DNA from: Cryptomeria japonica
Lineage: Eukaryota > Streptophyta > Pinopsida > Cupressales > Cupressaceae
Direction of reading: 5' to 3'
Length of the DNA stretch: 64,000 nt
NCBI RefSeq assembly: GCF_030272615.1
Contig: NC_081413.1
Coordinates: 160,578,849-160,642,848 of the forward strand
This document shows, one piece after another, positions 1 through 12,250 of the stretch. The position numbers were made by a program, and so were the translations under genes. The notes under the pieces were generated by a model, which saw only the letters and a program-made list of their open reading frames with translations, had not been told where the DNA came from and made no database searches. How positions within the stretch are numbered: position 1 is the stretch's first letter; each line of letters opens with the position of its first letter.

Positions 1-437
1 ATAGAAAAAGCACCACTGAAGGAGCATTCTTTCTTGGAAAAAGATTAGTTTCTTGGTTGAGTAAGAAACAGAGTTGTACATCTTTATCAACAGCAGAATG
101 AGAATATGTTGTAGTAGCAACTAACTGTACACATGTACTATGGCTTAAGCAAATGTTGAAAGACATAAAGGTAAAATGCAAGGAACCCATTACTATATAT
201 TGTGATAACACTGCAACAATTGATATATCTAAGAATCCAGTATTACATTCTAAAACAAAACATGTTTCTATCAAATTGAATTTTCTAAGGGAAAAAGTGG
301 AAGAAAAAGAGATAAAACTAGTTTATGTGAATACTAAAGAACAACTTGCAGATATTTTCACAAAACCTTTGCCTAAGGAGACCTTTGAATATCTCAGAGA
401 TCATCTTGGAGTCATACCACCACTAGTAGAGACTTAG
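1..437 (+). pseudogene. Copia-1 pol 3' end: Ty1/copia RNase H C-terminal part
   Basis: The end of a Ty1/copia polyprotein, entering from outside the window. RNase H degrades the RNA strand of the RNA-DNA hybrid during reverse transcription in the virus-like particle. Visible motifs are the IYCDNTATIDISKNP block, the KTKHVSIKLNFLRE block and the C-terminal LADIFTKPLP signature typical of plant copia RNase H; the frame ends at TAG after PLVET. An in-frame TGA near 102 breaks the frame in the segment expected to read as a conserved AE-EY motif, so this copy is dead. Copia-2 on the other strand carries the same region with about 80-90 percent similarity by eye. The family call is confident. The upstream RT and integrase lie outside the window. 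Confidence 0.9.
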
Positions 438-696
438 ATAGTTGATGATTGTCATCAACCAACAGAATTGAAAGACAAATCTTTTACTCCAGTCTTTGAT
501 GAGGAAGCTACTTCTCAGGGGGAGTAGTTGGTATTTTGTATGAACTTGATTTTTGTAACTTTGGCATTTGATGTCAAAGGGGGAGAGAAATATATGGAAA
601 AACACATTATCTTTTGAGGAGAGATTGGTATTAAAGATTACTCTTTGGATAAACACATGTTGCTCCCAGGGGGAGAAATTGTTGTTTAAAGGAGAT
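438..696 (+). other. Copia-1 3' untranslated stretch with polypurine tracts
   Basis: Non-coding stretch between the pol stop and the LTR. It contains three similar G-rich purine runs (near 518, 576 and 668, each with a GGGGGAG core), and the purine run AAAGGAGA directly abuts the LTR start at 697. The last run is in the right place to be the plus-strand primer. Copia-2 has the matching complement at 13382-13732. Confidence 0.7.
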
Positions 697-1677
697 TGTT
701 GGTTTTTGGTATTTGGCATTTCTGTTTTGGCACTTTGATGGTTTTTCCATCTTGTGTTGCAATCAATGCCAAAGGGGGAGATTTTTGGTATTTTGGTATG
801 GTTTTGTCATTGATGTCAACACCTATTGAAACACTAGCACTTTGGAGATCTAGCAACATTCACCAGCAAGCAAGTAACTATTGCACAATTACTGGTATAT
901 GGTTCACCGGTAGGATATAATGTTCACCAACACTTGGAACGATATGGAAGACACTTGATAATGTCAAAGACATCGTATGGACACTTTGTTTTGAAGAATT
1001 GATCATTGGTATATTCATATTTGCATATTTTCTTTTATCGACAAATAGGTCTAGGGTTATCTAGGGTTACACCGGCAGGTTTATCTTTTCCAAATCAGCA
1101 TGGCACGCTATGGAGATAATTTATTATTGTTGTAAATGCATTAAGCCAACATGTTTAATTGGTTATTGCATCGGATATTATATTGTATGTAAAATATTTT
1201 TATTGTAATATCTTGTAGAGCCGACCTACTAAAATTGGTCTTAGGTTATGGTATAAATGTAAGATCTTATTTGTAAGATCAAATGTGGAATGCGAAAAAG
1301 AATTGTGTGAAGGTATATGCGAGGTTAAGCAGAGGTATACATGAAGACATCATTTGAAGGTGAAGCTAGGTTTTTGTAGAAGCATATCAGTATTACACCG
1401 GAACTGAATCTAGCATATGAAGATGCTATTTTGTGCAGTACATTCTTATTGGATCTAACCATCCAACTATAGTCAGTGTGACTCCCATTTTGTGATTGAG
1501 CAATGAGCTCTAGACTATTGTCTTTTCTGCATGTGCAGACCCCATTTATGTACACTTACTATCTACAGTAGTATCATTTGATTGTGGGTAAGGTTTCCCA
1601 CCATGGTTTTTACCCTTATAGGGTTTCCACATACAAATATTGGTGTTATGTGTTGTGGTTGACTCTATGTTTATGTT
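697..1677 (+). repeat. Copia-1 3' LTR, left part
   Basis: Begins TGTTGG just after the polypurine run and aligns with the LTR of Copia-2 (12251-13381, reverse strand). Alignment stops near 1672 and resumes at 5871, because a 4.2-kb LTR-type unit inserted here and duplicated ATGTT (1673-1677 and 5866-5870). Without the insert the LTR is about 1.15 kb, like the 1131 bp of Copia-2. Confidence 0.85.
1252..1258 (+). promoter_or_regulatory. TATA-like box in Copia-1 LTR
   Basis: TATAAAT lies about 555 bases into the LTR. Copia-2 has TATATAT at the matching place (near 12825, reverse strand), so a core promoter is plausible. Position and conservation are the only evidence. Confidence 0.45.
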
Positions 1678-4600
1678 TGTGAGGCCTCACCTCAACTCAG
1701 TCTAACATTTCAGTGGTTTTTATATTGAGACTATTACAGATACTTTATTTTGATGCATTTTGGAATTTAGAACTTATATGATTTCAGGATTTGGATAACA
1801 TTGCTATATATTGATGATTTATTTATATGCTTTATGAGATAGAACACTACATGATTTTTGAATAAGATGAAATTGCGGTGATAAATGTCATTATTGAATT
1901 TGTAGGACTTTACTATGATAATAGAATTATGATTTATGTTTAATTTTATGAGAATTAGGATGAATTGCTTATGTGAAATTGCTTGGATAAAAGATGTATT
2001 TAATTTGTTCAGATGTAAATTGTATGCAAGTGATGATGTGTATTATTATTCCTATGAATTATATTATATGTGGATATTTGAAAGTTACTAATGTGTAAAT
2101 TGAGATGCGCAGGAAGTTATCCATGTGACCATGGAAATATTACGGAGAACCAAACCTAGACCTATGTATGTTTGTAAGCTAGGGTTTGTCTATTGGGAGA
2201 GACAACACCATGTTTGTGTTGTATTTTATTTGTAACAGTATATGATGCATGTGTGTTAAGTGTTATTTAATTGATTTGTGTAAAATCCACAAGAGATGAT
2301 TTCATGTATTAAATTGTAAAAGTGTTTTCTTTGTGTAACTTGACACGTGTGGATTTAAGTTTGAATTTTTATTTTTGTCTCTTGGTGGGAAAGTGTTCAA
2401 CTATAGCTTTTTCAATTAATGTAATGTGATGTCATAAATACCTTGGGTAAAGAATCTTTGGGGTGGTCAACATAGGTTTGACCCGAAAATAAACTTCAAA
2501 GGGGTTTAAAAAGGGTTAAATGAACACCTAGGGGTAGTTTAATAGGGTTTCCTAAAGCCCATAAGGTATACCTAAGGGTTAGGGGTAATTTAAGGAAAGT
2601 TTCTACTCCCAAGTGACCTTTTAGACACCCTAAAAATTGACTTTTCTGAGTTGTGCGAAAATTGAAATTAGAAGCTTGAACCTAGTTGTAAACTTTCCTT
2701 TTCGAATGAGAGTTCACTTTCCCATTCTATCTTACCTTCCTCTTTAGCTTTTAGAAACTTGTGAAAACTCTCACAATGGGCTTCTTAAGCAAGAATTAGA
2801 AAATTTGTGGGTAATCACCCACTCTACATTTTTGGAGACAAGAGAAATTTTGAAAAGAATAGATTATTTTTTGAATAGAGAATTTTGGCTAAGGGTAGAA
2901 GGAGAAGAACCATGGAATTGGGCAGCTCATCCTCAACAAACTAACCTACCTTTGGGCAGATTAAGGTTGGTTGTATTCTTCTTAAAATGGCTTCTTTTTG
3001 CATGTGTTTGAAAGTATGTTGGTGTAAAAGATTTGCTTCCTTGTATGTCCTTTTCAAAATTTCATTTGGTATTTTGTATTATGTTTCGTATGTGTTTTTG
3101 GGAGTCATCAAGACCTCTTACTCTTGGGAGAGAGAAGGATCTTGTGGGTGGTAGAAGTGACAACCCTCGAGTGAGAGACTCTCATTATGAGAGCGATCAC
3201 AAGGGATTTTTGTGTGACCCTTGCTGCATGGCACGTTTGTGCAATGGGGGTCATAAGGAGGGAAATAAGGCTAGAATGCCTTGGGGGGCATAAGGAATAA
3301 GGGCTTGTAATTCTTGATGTATTTGTTGTGCCATGAGGTGGCTACATGTTTTCCATACTTGCAGTTCTCCTCGGGGTATTGGTCCACTACCACCCTTAAA
3401 AAGGTCATCACCAAAGTGTGGTGCAGTGTAGCCGGGATGGGAGTGTGTTTGAAATTGTGTGCATTCTGTCCCCTTTGTGTTTGCTTATTTGTTTCCTATC
3501 TAGGGCTTGGTTCTCTGAGCTCGGGGGTGGCTACCAGTTAGCCTAGGCTGGGAGGTGAGCTCTCCATGGTCATATCCTTGATCTTATTTGCAGGTTGTTG
3601 GAAGCAAGGGATTAGGACAAGTGGAAGTTTGATGAAATTATTTGTTGCAGAATCCTTTTGGAAATATGTAATATTCTGAGTTAAAATGTCCTCATTTGAG
3701 TGACCTATTTGTATAATGTCTATAGTGTCTTTTAAAGAAATTCCTAGAAATGTAATAGTTTAGTTGCTATATTGCAAAAGCAGAAAAGAATAAATCTGGA
3801 TTCAGTTTTCTAAAGTGTTGTTTTCTAAATTTAAATGATTATTGTGCATATATTTTTTAAAAAAATGGAAAAGCAAGTGAATTCATTTTACCCCTATATA
3901 CTTGTGAAATAACTCCAGGGAATAAAGAAAGAATTTGATGATTGTATGCATGTTGCTTGAAATGCGAATATTGCAGTTTATTCTTCCAAATTGCATGATC
4001 TAAGTTTATGGATTCTAGATAATGATAGTTGCAGAAAATAAAATTTCATAATTAATTGTAGAAATAAAATCTAAAGTATTTCTTTTCTATTTCTATAGTT
4101 TTAATTTAATATATTCTAGATTTATTAAGTTGCTATTAAATTTATTGTTTTCTAGAATTTACTTAGTTGCAGAAATAGAAATCTAGAAAAAATAGATAGT
4201 TAACTTAAATAGTTTCCTAGCCATATAATTGTTGTTAAAAGTTCAATAAATTTTGTTAATCACTTTTGTGTAGAAAGCAAATCTGTAGTTAAATAGGCTA
4301 ACTATTGAAAAAAAATAATAATAAAAAAATAAAAATAAACAATATGTATATAGTGAGGTACAAATTTATTTAAGTTTGCCATTAAATAATTGCAGGAGAT
4401 AAACCTATAGTTATATATTTTCTTTTCCTACCTCATATTTTAGCAAAATCATATTCATGCCTATAATAGTAAACAATGATAAAAATTTGAGTACTTAAAT
4501 TAATCTAAGGGTTTAAAAAAAATGTATATATAGCTAAAATCTATAATTGCAAAGTAAATTGACCAAAACATTGAGCATTTTATTCATCCATTATGTAAAA

Positions 4601-5865
4601 ATATATATATGTATATTTATATATACAAATGTACATATATATATATACAAAAAAACCACTTTATAAAAAAAAATAAACTACAAAAATTTGAATTTAACAA
4701 AAAGTATTTTTTTTAAAAACTTTATATATATTTTTTAAAATGGGGGTATGGGATGGGCCCGACCGAGTGCACTGTGCGAAGCACAGTGGCCGGCTTGGGA
4801 GCCAAACCACTATGGTCCGCACAATGGGCGGCCTAGCCTAGGCCGCCACTGTGGCCACCACAGTGGGCGGAGCCATTGTGGCGTCCACAGTGGGTGGAGC
4901 CACTGTGGCGTCCACAGTGGATGGCCTAGGGGCCGCCACTGTGGGCGGCCATAGTGGTTCCTGCCACTGTGGAACCCATAGTGAGCGGCGGTTAAGGGGA
5001 CGCCGCTGCCTCTTCCCCCCTCTGTGTATCGCGCGCTCAATGAAAGGTAGAAACCCCACCCTCCACCATGACCACCGCCATTTTTCCTTCAGCCCTGCAC
5101 AACAAAAAAAAAGAGAAAAAAACCCTAGCTCGGTTAGGGCTAGGGTGAAACATGGATAATTTTTGTTAGAATAAAATAAGGAGGCTTATTTATTAGATTA
5201 AATAAGGGATTAAGGTTTGCATGGATAAGCCCTTTTGACTTAATTGTAAACTGTTATATTTAAATATATATGAATAATATTAATTATATATATATAAATA
5301 TTTATAGTGATAAAATACCATTTAAAAACAAAAAAAGATGTTGATAAATTTAATATTCAAGAAGAAATATCTAATCTTAAATTTAAATAGGCGGAGTTGA
5401 TTTAAATATTAATGGGAGTTAATATTTAACTTTTAAATTTATATGGGTAGAGATGTGTTTTAAATATTAACGAAGTTAATTTTAATTTTTTTTAACAATT
5501 TTAATAGATTAAGATGTCCATGAAATAAATATTAATGAGGATAATATTTATTTAAATTTAAATAGATTGAGGTGCTTATGAACTGAATATCAATGAAAAT
5601 TAACATTTATTTTTAAAAAAATAAATTAATAGATAGAGGTGTTATTTTAAATTAAATAGACTGGGCGACAATAAAGCTAGTCCATTGTTATTCGCATTTA
5701 ATTTTTAAATTATTTTCGTTTATTTAAGTTAGTAGGCAATGTAATTCTAAACATAGTCAAGACAAAACATGTAGAGTATCTCAATTAGTCAATTTAATGT
5801 TCTAAGTTATGGTTTATTTTTAAAAAAAATTTATTCCGTTCTTGCCCTAAATTTTGGGCATGACA
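1678..5865. mobile_element. 4.2-kb LTR-type insertion without coding capacity (probable solo LTR)
   Basis: Begins TGTGAGGCCTC and ends TTTTGGGCATGACA, so it has TG...CA ends with a short TGT/ACA inverted terminus. It is flanked by the 5-bp duplication ATGTT, the size LTR-retrotransposon integrases make. Inside I find no gag or pol motif, no second copy of the terminal sequence and no primer site. The simplest reading is a solo LTR left by recombination between two long LTRs. The ending resembles long chromovirus-type LTRs, but that family call is weak. The interior is AT-rich except for a GC-rich palindrome cluster at 4745-5000. Short open frames here (for example 2805-3541) show no domain and are treated as chance. 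Confidence 0.75.
4745..5000. repeat. GC-rich cluster of CCACTGTGG / CCACAGTGG palindromes
   Basis: A sharply GC-rich block inside AT-rich LTR sequence. The near-palindromic words CCACTGTGG, CCACAGTGG and CCATAGTGG recur many times, mostly 15-30 bases apart, often preceded by GCCG or GGCGG. Open frames on both strands here (about 60-100 codons) are by-products of the repeats. It could form strong hairpins or hold transcription-factor sites; neither is shown. Confidence 0.8.
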
Positions 5866-6041
5866 ATGTTTCATGCTTTAATCTCTACCAGTATAGAAAT
5901 TTATTGATTAACACTGTCTACCGGCACACTTAACTGGTTTACCATTATTAAGAATTAAGTTGGTTAATTGGTTTTTGGTTTAAATTCATTAGACAACTGA
6001 TTCAGCCCCCCCCACCTCTCAGTTGTCTCCGGGACCTAACA
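5866..6041 (+). repeat. Copia-1 3' LTR, right part
   Basis: Continues the LTR after the second copy of the ATGTT duplication and ends GGGACCTAACA. It matches the other end of the Copia-2 LTR (12251-12430, reverse strand), including the conserved AGTTGTCTC block just before the terminus. Confidence 0.85.
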
Positions 6042-7330
6042 AACTAATCATAATAGCTAGTGTTGACATCAATGAGAAAATATCAATGCAACACATAATC
6101 AATTCCTTCATATTTCCAACAACCCTACAGGTTCAAATGGATTGATCATATGTGTCCTAGATTGGGAGAAACAAAACGTCAAAGTTTGACAATTTTTTGG
6201 ACTTAGGGCACTTAAGAGATCACACCAGTAGGGTATGGCTCTCAATGTTACAATGCTTTGGGAGGCAGAACAGGAGCATTCCTAGAATAAACCTACCCAC
6301 CCGAACGTGCTCATTATGTTGGTTTGTGCCCACGACAAATGGAATCAATTCTATCCTACCTTGCAACTAGGACAACAAGTGAGCAACTTTGACAACAACT
6401 GAGAAACTTTGACAACATCTTTCAATTTTCTTGGTGTAAATTAAGATCGAAAGAAAAGAGAACAAACTTACTATTTCTTTAGAAGTGGCTAAGATAAATT
6501 TAACATTGGTAATACATCTAAGGGGAACAAAAGAAACATCTTTCGCAATTTTCATCTCCATCTTTTTTGTGAAAGTAACGTTCAACTTCTCACTTTCACA
6601 AATGAGCAACTTTTACATCTTTTATCCAAATGACCCCAAAATCTCACAAATGACATAAAATGACCATTAATGATCCCAAATCACCTTATTTAGATAAAAC
6701 AATGGAGAACAATACAAAATTTAAAATTTGACCATTGCAAACATGAGGGTGCTATCACACCACTCACATTGACAAATATAAATGAAAGGAATTAAAAGCA
6801 TCTAGTGATCATTACCATGGATCAAATCTGACCATTACCATTGAATTTCATTTTCATTGAGACAAGGCATTTTGTAGGGTTAATTCAATATTTTAGAAAG
6901 CTTAGTGAATCATATTCCACAAATGTAATGCTTTATATCATAGATTGTTGTTGTTTATATTCATATTGTTGATTACATAGACAAATATTCATTTAATTTT
7001 ATAAAAGGGCAGCCACCAAATACAACAATCAACAATAATCATTTAACCGTATCAATAATTATTTGATCATTTATATATATATCAAAATGCACAATAATCA
7101 ACACAATGAAAAAATTCTATATGTATTGAAAAATGTCTATCAATATCAACAAAATGCACAATAATTAACACAATACACATTTATATATATCAAAAAAGGC
7201 ATGTATGCCAAGTCAATACAAGTTTTACAAAAATGTGGCATATGCCATGTCCAAATTAATATACAATAAAAATGTAGAATATGTCTACATATATTGGTCA
7301 TTCAATGATCACAACTAGCACTATATGATC
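6042..7330. other. AT-rich stretch, no gene seen
   Basis: Flanking DNA right of Copia-1. I see no domain-bearing frame, repeat terminus or RNA gene. Short low-complexity runs (ATATAT, CACAATAATCAACACAAT) occur near 7010-7200. The 80-codon frame at 6367-6609 on the minus strand has no recognisable feature. Confidence 0.5.
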
Positions 7331-10024
7331 CTATATAGTTTGTGGTGGATCATCAAAATTGAGCCTCTTCGATGCACTATGCAACTCTATAGATGGCTGC
7401 AAAACCATAATTCAAAAGCCAAGTTAGAACCCTTTTGTAGAAAATAGTTCACAATTATCAACATAACTATGCATTTAACTATATTTTCTTTGCAATAGAA
7501 ATGTGGATTACCTCATCTATTGATCTAGGATCTACTGTCTTCTTTGTCTTCTCCTTGTCAGGTTTAGGAGTTGTCTTGAATACCCTCTTTAAAGGCTCCA
7601 AGTTATGGATGAACCGCGAAGGGGGATATCAATGATTAAATAAAATTAATATAATGTACTAACATGCATACATCAAAAACACTAAAAATCTACGATATAG
7701 AGAACAAAACTGTATTGGATCCTGAGATACTTCTCCAATAGACTAAGGAGGGCTCGCCATTGATGGAGCAATTATCACTATTACCTGTACGAAAAATGAT
7801 CAAGATTAAATATAATAAATATAATGATAAGTATTTTAGGTTAAAAATAATTATTATAATAAATAAAACAAAAGTGTACCAGATCTTGAGATACTTCTCC
7901 AGTACATGGAGGAGGTCTCACCATTGATGAAGCAGCTATGGATATTTCCTGTCTAAAAAATGTTAAGATTATAATTCATCACAAGTTCACATGTACATGT
8001 GCATACAATCATCAAATCAAGAAAATAAATTAGAGATACATACCTTCGCCCTCTCTTGACCCTTGGGCATATCAGGTGCATTCAACATATCTACAAAGCT
8101 CAATGGTTGTTGTATATAAAATAGACCAAAAACACTAATCAATCTACAAATTCCAACTAAGACAATTTCAATATTTTCAAATAGTTGTACGATTAAAAAT
8201 GTCTTGAATTACCTTCTTCCCACATTTAGGCATCCTTGAGGATTTCTTTCACTGAGGACCAGGCCTAGACATAGAGGGGATACCCTAAAAAAATCAAAAT
8301 TAACATGAGATATTAGTACAAATAATATTAAACATAATTTAACAAATCTAAAAATAAATGACTTGTATAAATTCCATCAAAATAATAATAAATAAGGTGT
8401 ACAAAATATGATACCGCATAGCTCTGTAGGCCAAAATCAATCACTCAGAGCATGACATCGTCAATCTAGGACATTTTGTCCCTTGACAATGGCTACAAAA
8501 GAAAAATTTGTCAAGCATTAAAGAGAGTTAGTATATCTTGTATTGTTTTTAAATTTAAAGTGTACTATTCTATTTTAATAAGTTACAAAATTTATACCCC
8601 AGGCATCGAAGTTGTAGCTGCAATAACTGTGGGAGGAATATCAAATGTTGTTGATGCATCTTGAAATTCATATTGTTTGTATCAATTTAAATCGCTCTAT
8701 AAATGAAAATTCATTTACAATTACAAATTTTAAGTGATTGATAAATAAAATGTTATGAATTCAAATAAACACACTTGTGTTTGTGGCTGACTATCAAACA
8801 AAATATCCATCAATTCATCTATTAGTGTCACATCCTCAGACGTGCTGGTCTAACATCTACTCCTGCAAATCATGCACAAATGGGTTGTGGATCCATCTAT
8901 AATGGCCTTGTCATCCATCCTTGTGCATATGTCTGAGCAACTGGGACACACATGCTAAATGAGATGACCAATGCCAGCTGCCCTAGCTAATGGATCATTG
9001 TCTGGTACAAGAGGGTGTGCTAAATGTGTCCCATGCTGGATGACCACATCTATTAATGTTGTGGTCGCTTGAAGAGTCTGTAGCTCCATTAACTCTTTCA
9101 GGGCTACTGGGATAGTCACATGCACCTTAGGTTTGGGTGCTAGGGGGCGACGACTCTACGGGTCTACTACCTTATGAGCTCCAGGTCTATCTTGGGCAAA
9201 GTCACCACCTCTACCATGGAACTCTCTCATTTCAAAAGGCTTCTTATTAAGGAAAAACTCACAATATACTTTCCTCAAAAAATACAAAGGTGCCACATGA
9301 TTATTACAAGGTGGTTCATCAAAGGCCATCCACCACCTATTCCAAAACAGATTCCTCATCTGCACATTCATAAACCAATGTATGGCAAACCTCTTTGCAT
9401 TAAGAGGTAAGGACTCACTAGTTCTAGGATTAACAAAAAGAGCACATATTTGTGCTTTACTTATGTTTTTATTTTTTCACTCCCTCAAATGATAATCCAT
9501 TCTCATAAAATGCATGACATCTATCCATATAGTTTGCCTATTTTATAATTTGAGTGGAAACTGCAGTGGCACCACTAGCTAATGTTTCTAGTCTAGTGTC
9601 AAGGGATAAATGATGCTCAAGGTTAGATGTTTTCAATTTATTAATCAGTCTAATTATTTTAGTAGTGTTTTTCCCTAATTGATTAAGAAATTTCTCTTGT
9701 GTAGATGGTGTACGGTCTAAAGGAGGAGCTAGAGGTGTATTTTGCGGGTTTTGTTGTGGGTTTTCATCTTCTTGTGGTTCTGAATTTTGAGAATCTGATA
9801 TATTTGTAACAAAAAATTAAAAAAATAATCAAAATCAATGATTTTAAATTTAAGATGTAAATGAAATTTATCAAATATGCAAAATAATTTAAAAAAATTA
9901 ATAACCTACCTCTTTCAATGGTGCTGGGAAGTGGAAATTGAGAGCCCGTGTGCGGTTTTGTAAGAAAATGCCCCTCCAAACTTCTTGCGGCCGCGGGTTG
10001 AAAATGAGACCTAGTTGGCGTCAA
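7331..10024 (-). pseudogene. Decayed multi-exon gene of unknown function
   Basis: Not recognised. On the minus strand several coding-like blocks are bounded by splice-type signals. A first block (about 10024-9910) ends at a GTAGGT donor. A long block (9794-8775) starts after ATATATCAG and joins in phase 1. Shorter blocks follow (about 8659-8590, 8465-8420, 8280-8215, 8085-8042, 7945-7880, 7785-7725, to 7512), and a last exon (7396-7331) starts after TTTTGCAG and ends in TAG. The long block reads a basic, Trp/Phe-rich segment (motifs WFMNVQMRNLFWNRWWMAF and HGRGGDF), then a Cys-rich stretch with CPSC and CMIC that could bind zinc. At least six in-frame stops and one frameshift in an A-run near 9465 show it is dead. 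The first block has no ATG, so the 5' end is probably lost at the inverted repeat at 10029. It could be a captured host gene or an unknown transposon's gene. Confidence 0.5.
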
Positions 10025-10028
10025 AAAA

Positions 10029-10195
10029 AAAATAGATAGGCAGCATGTATGTGGTCTTAAAACACTAAGACCACATACAGGGTCCTAATTTCTAAGGGAC
10101 CACATACACAATCCCTTCCCTTTAGACTTGGGATAAATGAACCAAAGCATGTATGGGGTTATTAAAAATTGAAAAACCACATACGTGCTATCTAT
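10029..10195. repeat. Inverted-repeat structure with ACCACATAC words (MITE or CACTA-like end)
   Basis: The outer arms AAAATAGATAG...GTATGTGG (about 10029-10054) and their complement (about 10170-10195) are inverted. Inside, TGTATGTGGTCTTA and TAAGACCACATACA form a perfect 14-base inverted pair only six bases apart, and the right arm reads CACTAAGACC. Further GACCACATAC words follow. This resembles the terminal and subterminal repeats of a DNA transposon. The Copia-3 reading frame stops exactly at its right edge. Confidence 0.55.
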
Positions 10196-11613
10196 TTTTC
10201 AACTTTTTTTGGTATGTGTCCACTTTTTTGGCACCATCTTGATCCACACACCCTTCAACAACATCTTTAGGCTCAATCTTGGAAATTAGGCATATCTCTT
10301 CAACAGTAATCCTTCTCCTAGTCATCACACCTTTGTTTTTGTCACCAATAATCTGACTTTCTAAATGATTCAATTTCACATATCTCAGAATCTTTTGATT
10401 ATTAAGATTATTTGGTTCTTGAACTTCTTCACTGATAATAGTAATATCTGGATTAATTGTCTCTACTCGAGCATTTTGCTTTAGGATGTTAGTATGTATT
10501 GCTTTTGAACAAACATCTCGATCATCAAACTCATATCCACATGCTCTGATCTGCTTTCCATAACATTCATCAACCTTCACATTTGCACTTTCCACTATCT
10601 TCTTCAGTCTCTTATTGTAACATTGGTAAGCCTTTCTCTTAATAAAGTATCCCAAGAATATTCCATCATATCTTGCATCAAACTTCCCTATATACTCATC
10701 TCTTTTGATATAACATTTTCTTCCAAAACCTCTAAAATATCTAACTATAAGAACATGGCCAAACCAGAACTCATAAGGAGTCTTACTGGAATCACCTTTT
10801 ATATGCACCTGGTTGAATGTGTAACCAATAGTGCTAACAACTTATCTCCAAAAGGTTTGTGCAATATTTCCTTCAATCAACATAGTCCTATCAACATCCA
10901 AAATGGTTATGTTCTTTCTTTCAACAACTCCATTCTGTTGAGGGGTTCTAGGAGCAGATAACTGCCTTCTAATTCCATTCCTCTTGTAAAATGAATCAAA
11001 CTCACCGGATGTGAATTCTCCTCCTCTATCAGATCTTAGGCATTTTAGCTTCAACCCTATCTCAGTCTCCACCTTAGCTTTGAATATCTTAATTTTCTCC
11101 AATGCTTCAGATTTATCCCTTAGAAAGGTAACCCACATCATTCTAGAGAAGACATCAATCAACAACATGAAGCACATATCCTCCTACATGCTTCTCACTC
11201 TTGTAGGACCACACAAGTCAGTATGCACAAGATCTACTAATCCATTAGATGTATACAACTTACTCTTAAATGAAGTTCTTGTTTGCTTTCCCAACTCACA
11301 TTCTTTACATACGAGATTAGAAGGCTTCACAATCTTAGGCAAATATCTAACAGTTTAAGTAGAACTTATTCTTATCAAGTAGTCAAAATTAACGTGACAC
11401 ATCCTTCTATGCCACAACCAACTTTCATTAATCTAATCATTCAAACAACTTTTCTTATCAACATTCTAGTGAAAGATATTACCTTAAGTCTTTGTCCCTG
11501 ATGCAATCTCTATAGTGAAGGCATTCAAAATCTTGCATTTACAATTTTTTGAATTGCAAATCATATCCCTTATCAACCATTTCTCTAAAAATCAAAATAT
11601 TATGTTGTTGGCA
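10194..11613 (-). pseudogene. Copia-3 fragment: gag-pre-integrase and integrase
   Basis: A Ty1/copia pol fragment. In transcription order: the zinc-binding pre-integrase segment (WHRRMCHVNF, then CKECELGKQTR), then the integrase core with VHTDLCGP (first Asp), LRSDRGGEF (second Asp) and PQQNGVVERKN (Glu), then the post-core segment (KTPYEFWFGH, DARYDGIFLGY). The frame is broken by stops near 11190 and 10840. It ends abruptly about where RT should begin, at the inverted repeat. There is no LTR in the right place on either side, so this is a truncated relic separate from Copia-2. Confidence 0.88.
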
Positions 11614-12250
11614 ATTCACTATCATTTGATTGGCTTCATATGTTGTCATTGATGGCAATGTATTCCATCTTCATTCTTTGGTTTGGTTCTTCACTAGCAA
11701 ACATTTCAGCGACATTGGCAGGTATCTTCACTGGTAGGAAGAACTCTATGGGTGTAGTATCCACCCTTGATTTGACTTATTTTGACTAGAGTTGACTTTT
11801 ATATTATGCTTGATAGACTTATCTAGACTATATTTTGATGATTTTGATGATGATTACTCACGTGCTTTAGTGACTTATGATTGATGTTAGACACTATTGG
11901 ACATATGCTATTTTGATTATCTATATGGATGTTGGTACTATCATGATTGATCATGTGATTTGATGATATATGTATTCGATGGATTTTATATGCTCACTAT
12001 GTGATGGATTATTGATAGATTAGATTTATCATGGCTTTGACGATGATTATGATTACGCTAACCCTACTTCATGATTACATATGATGAGATGTTTATGAGA
12101 TGTGTTTGACTATTGTTTGATTGTCTTTGTGATAGAGATGATTCCACATCACTCATTGTGAGCGGGATGTGTCATCGTGATTCTCTATCACTTGCTTATT
12201 CTATATGTGCATATGTATATGAGGTATTGTCATTTTATGACTGCGGGATT
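11614..12250. repeat. LTR scraps between Copia-3 and Copia-2
   Basis: From about 11616 a TGTTGGCAATTCAC start followed by CATTGATGGCAATG and a CTTCACTGGTAGG block resembles the first 250 bases of the Copia-1 LTR in plus orientation, with gaps. Near 11757 the sequence switches to TGTAGTATCCACCC and an AT-rich tract that may be the start of another LTR, cut off by the Copia-2 LTR at 12251. No coding signal. Confidence 0.4.

Noticed and set aside
2805-3541. Three consecutive short ORFs as a possible small gene
   Set aside because: No domain, no consistent splice borders and location inside a non-coding LTR-type unit.
4748-5159. Open frames on both strands in the GC-rich block
   Set aside because: Repetitive Trp/Pro/His or Gly/Thr translations come from palindromic repeats and have no domain.
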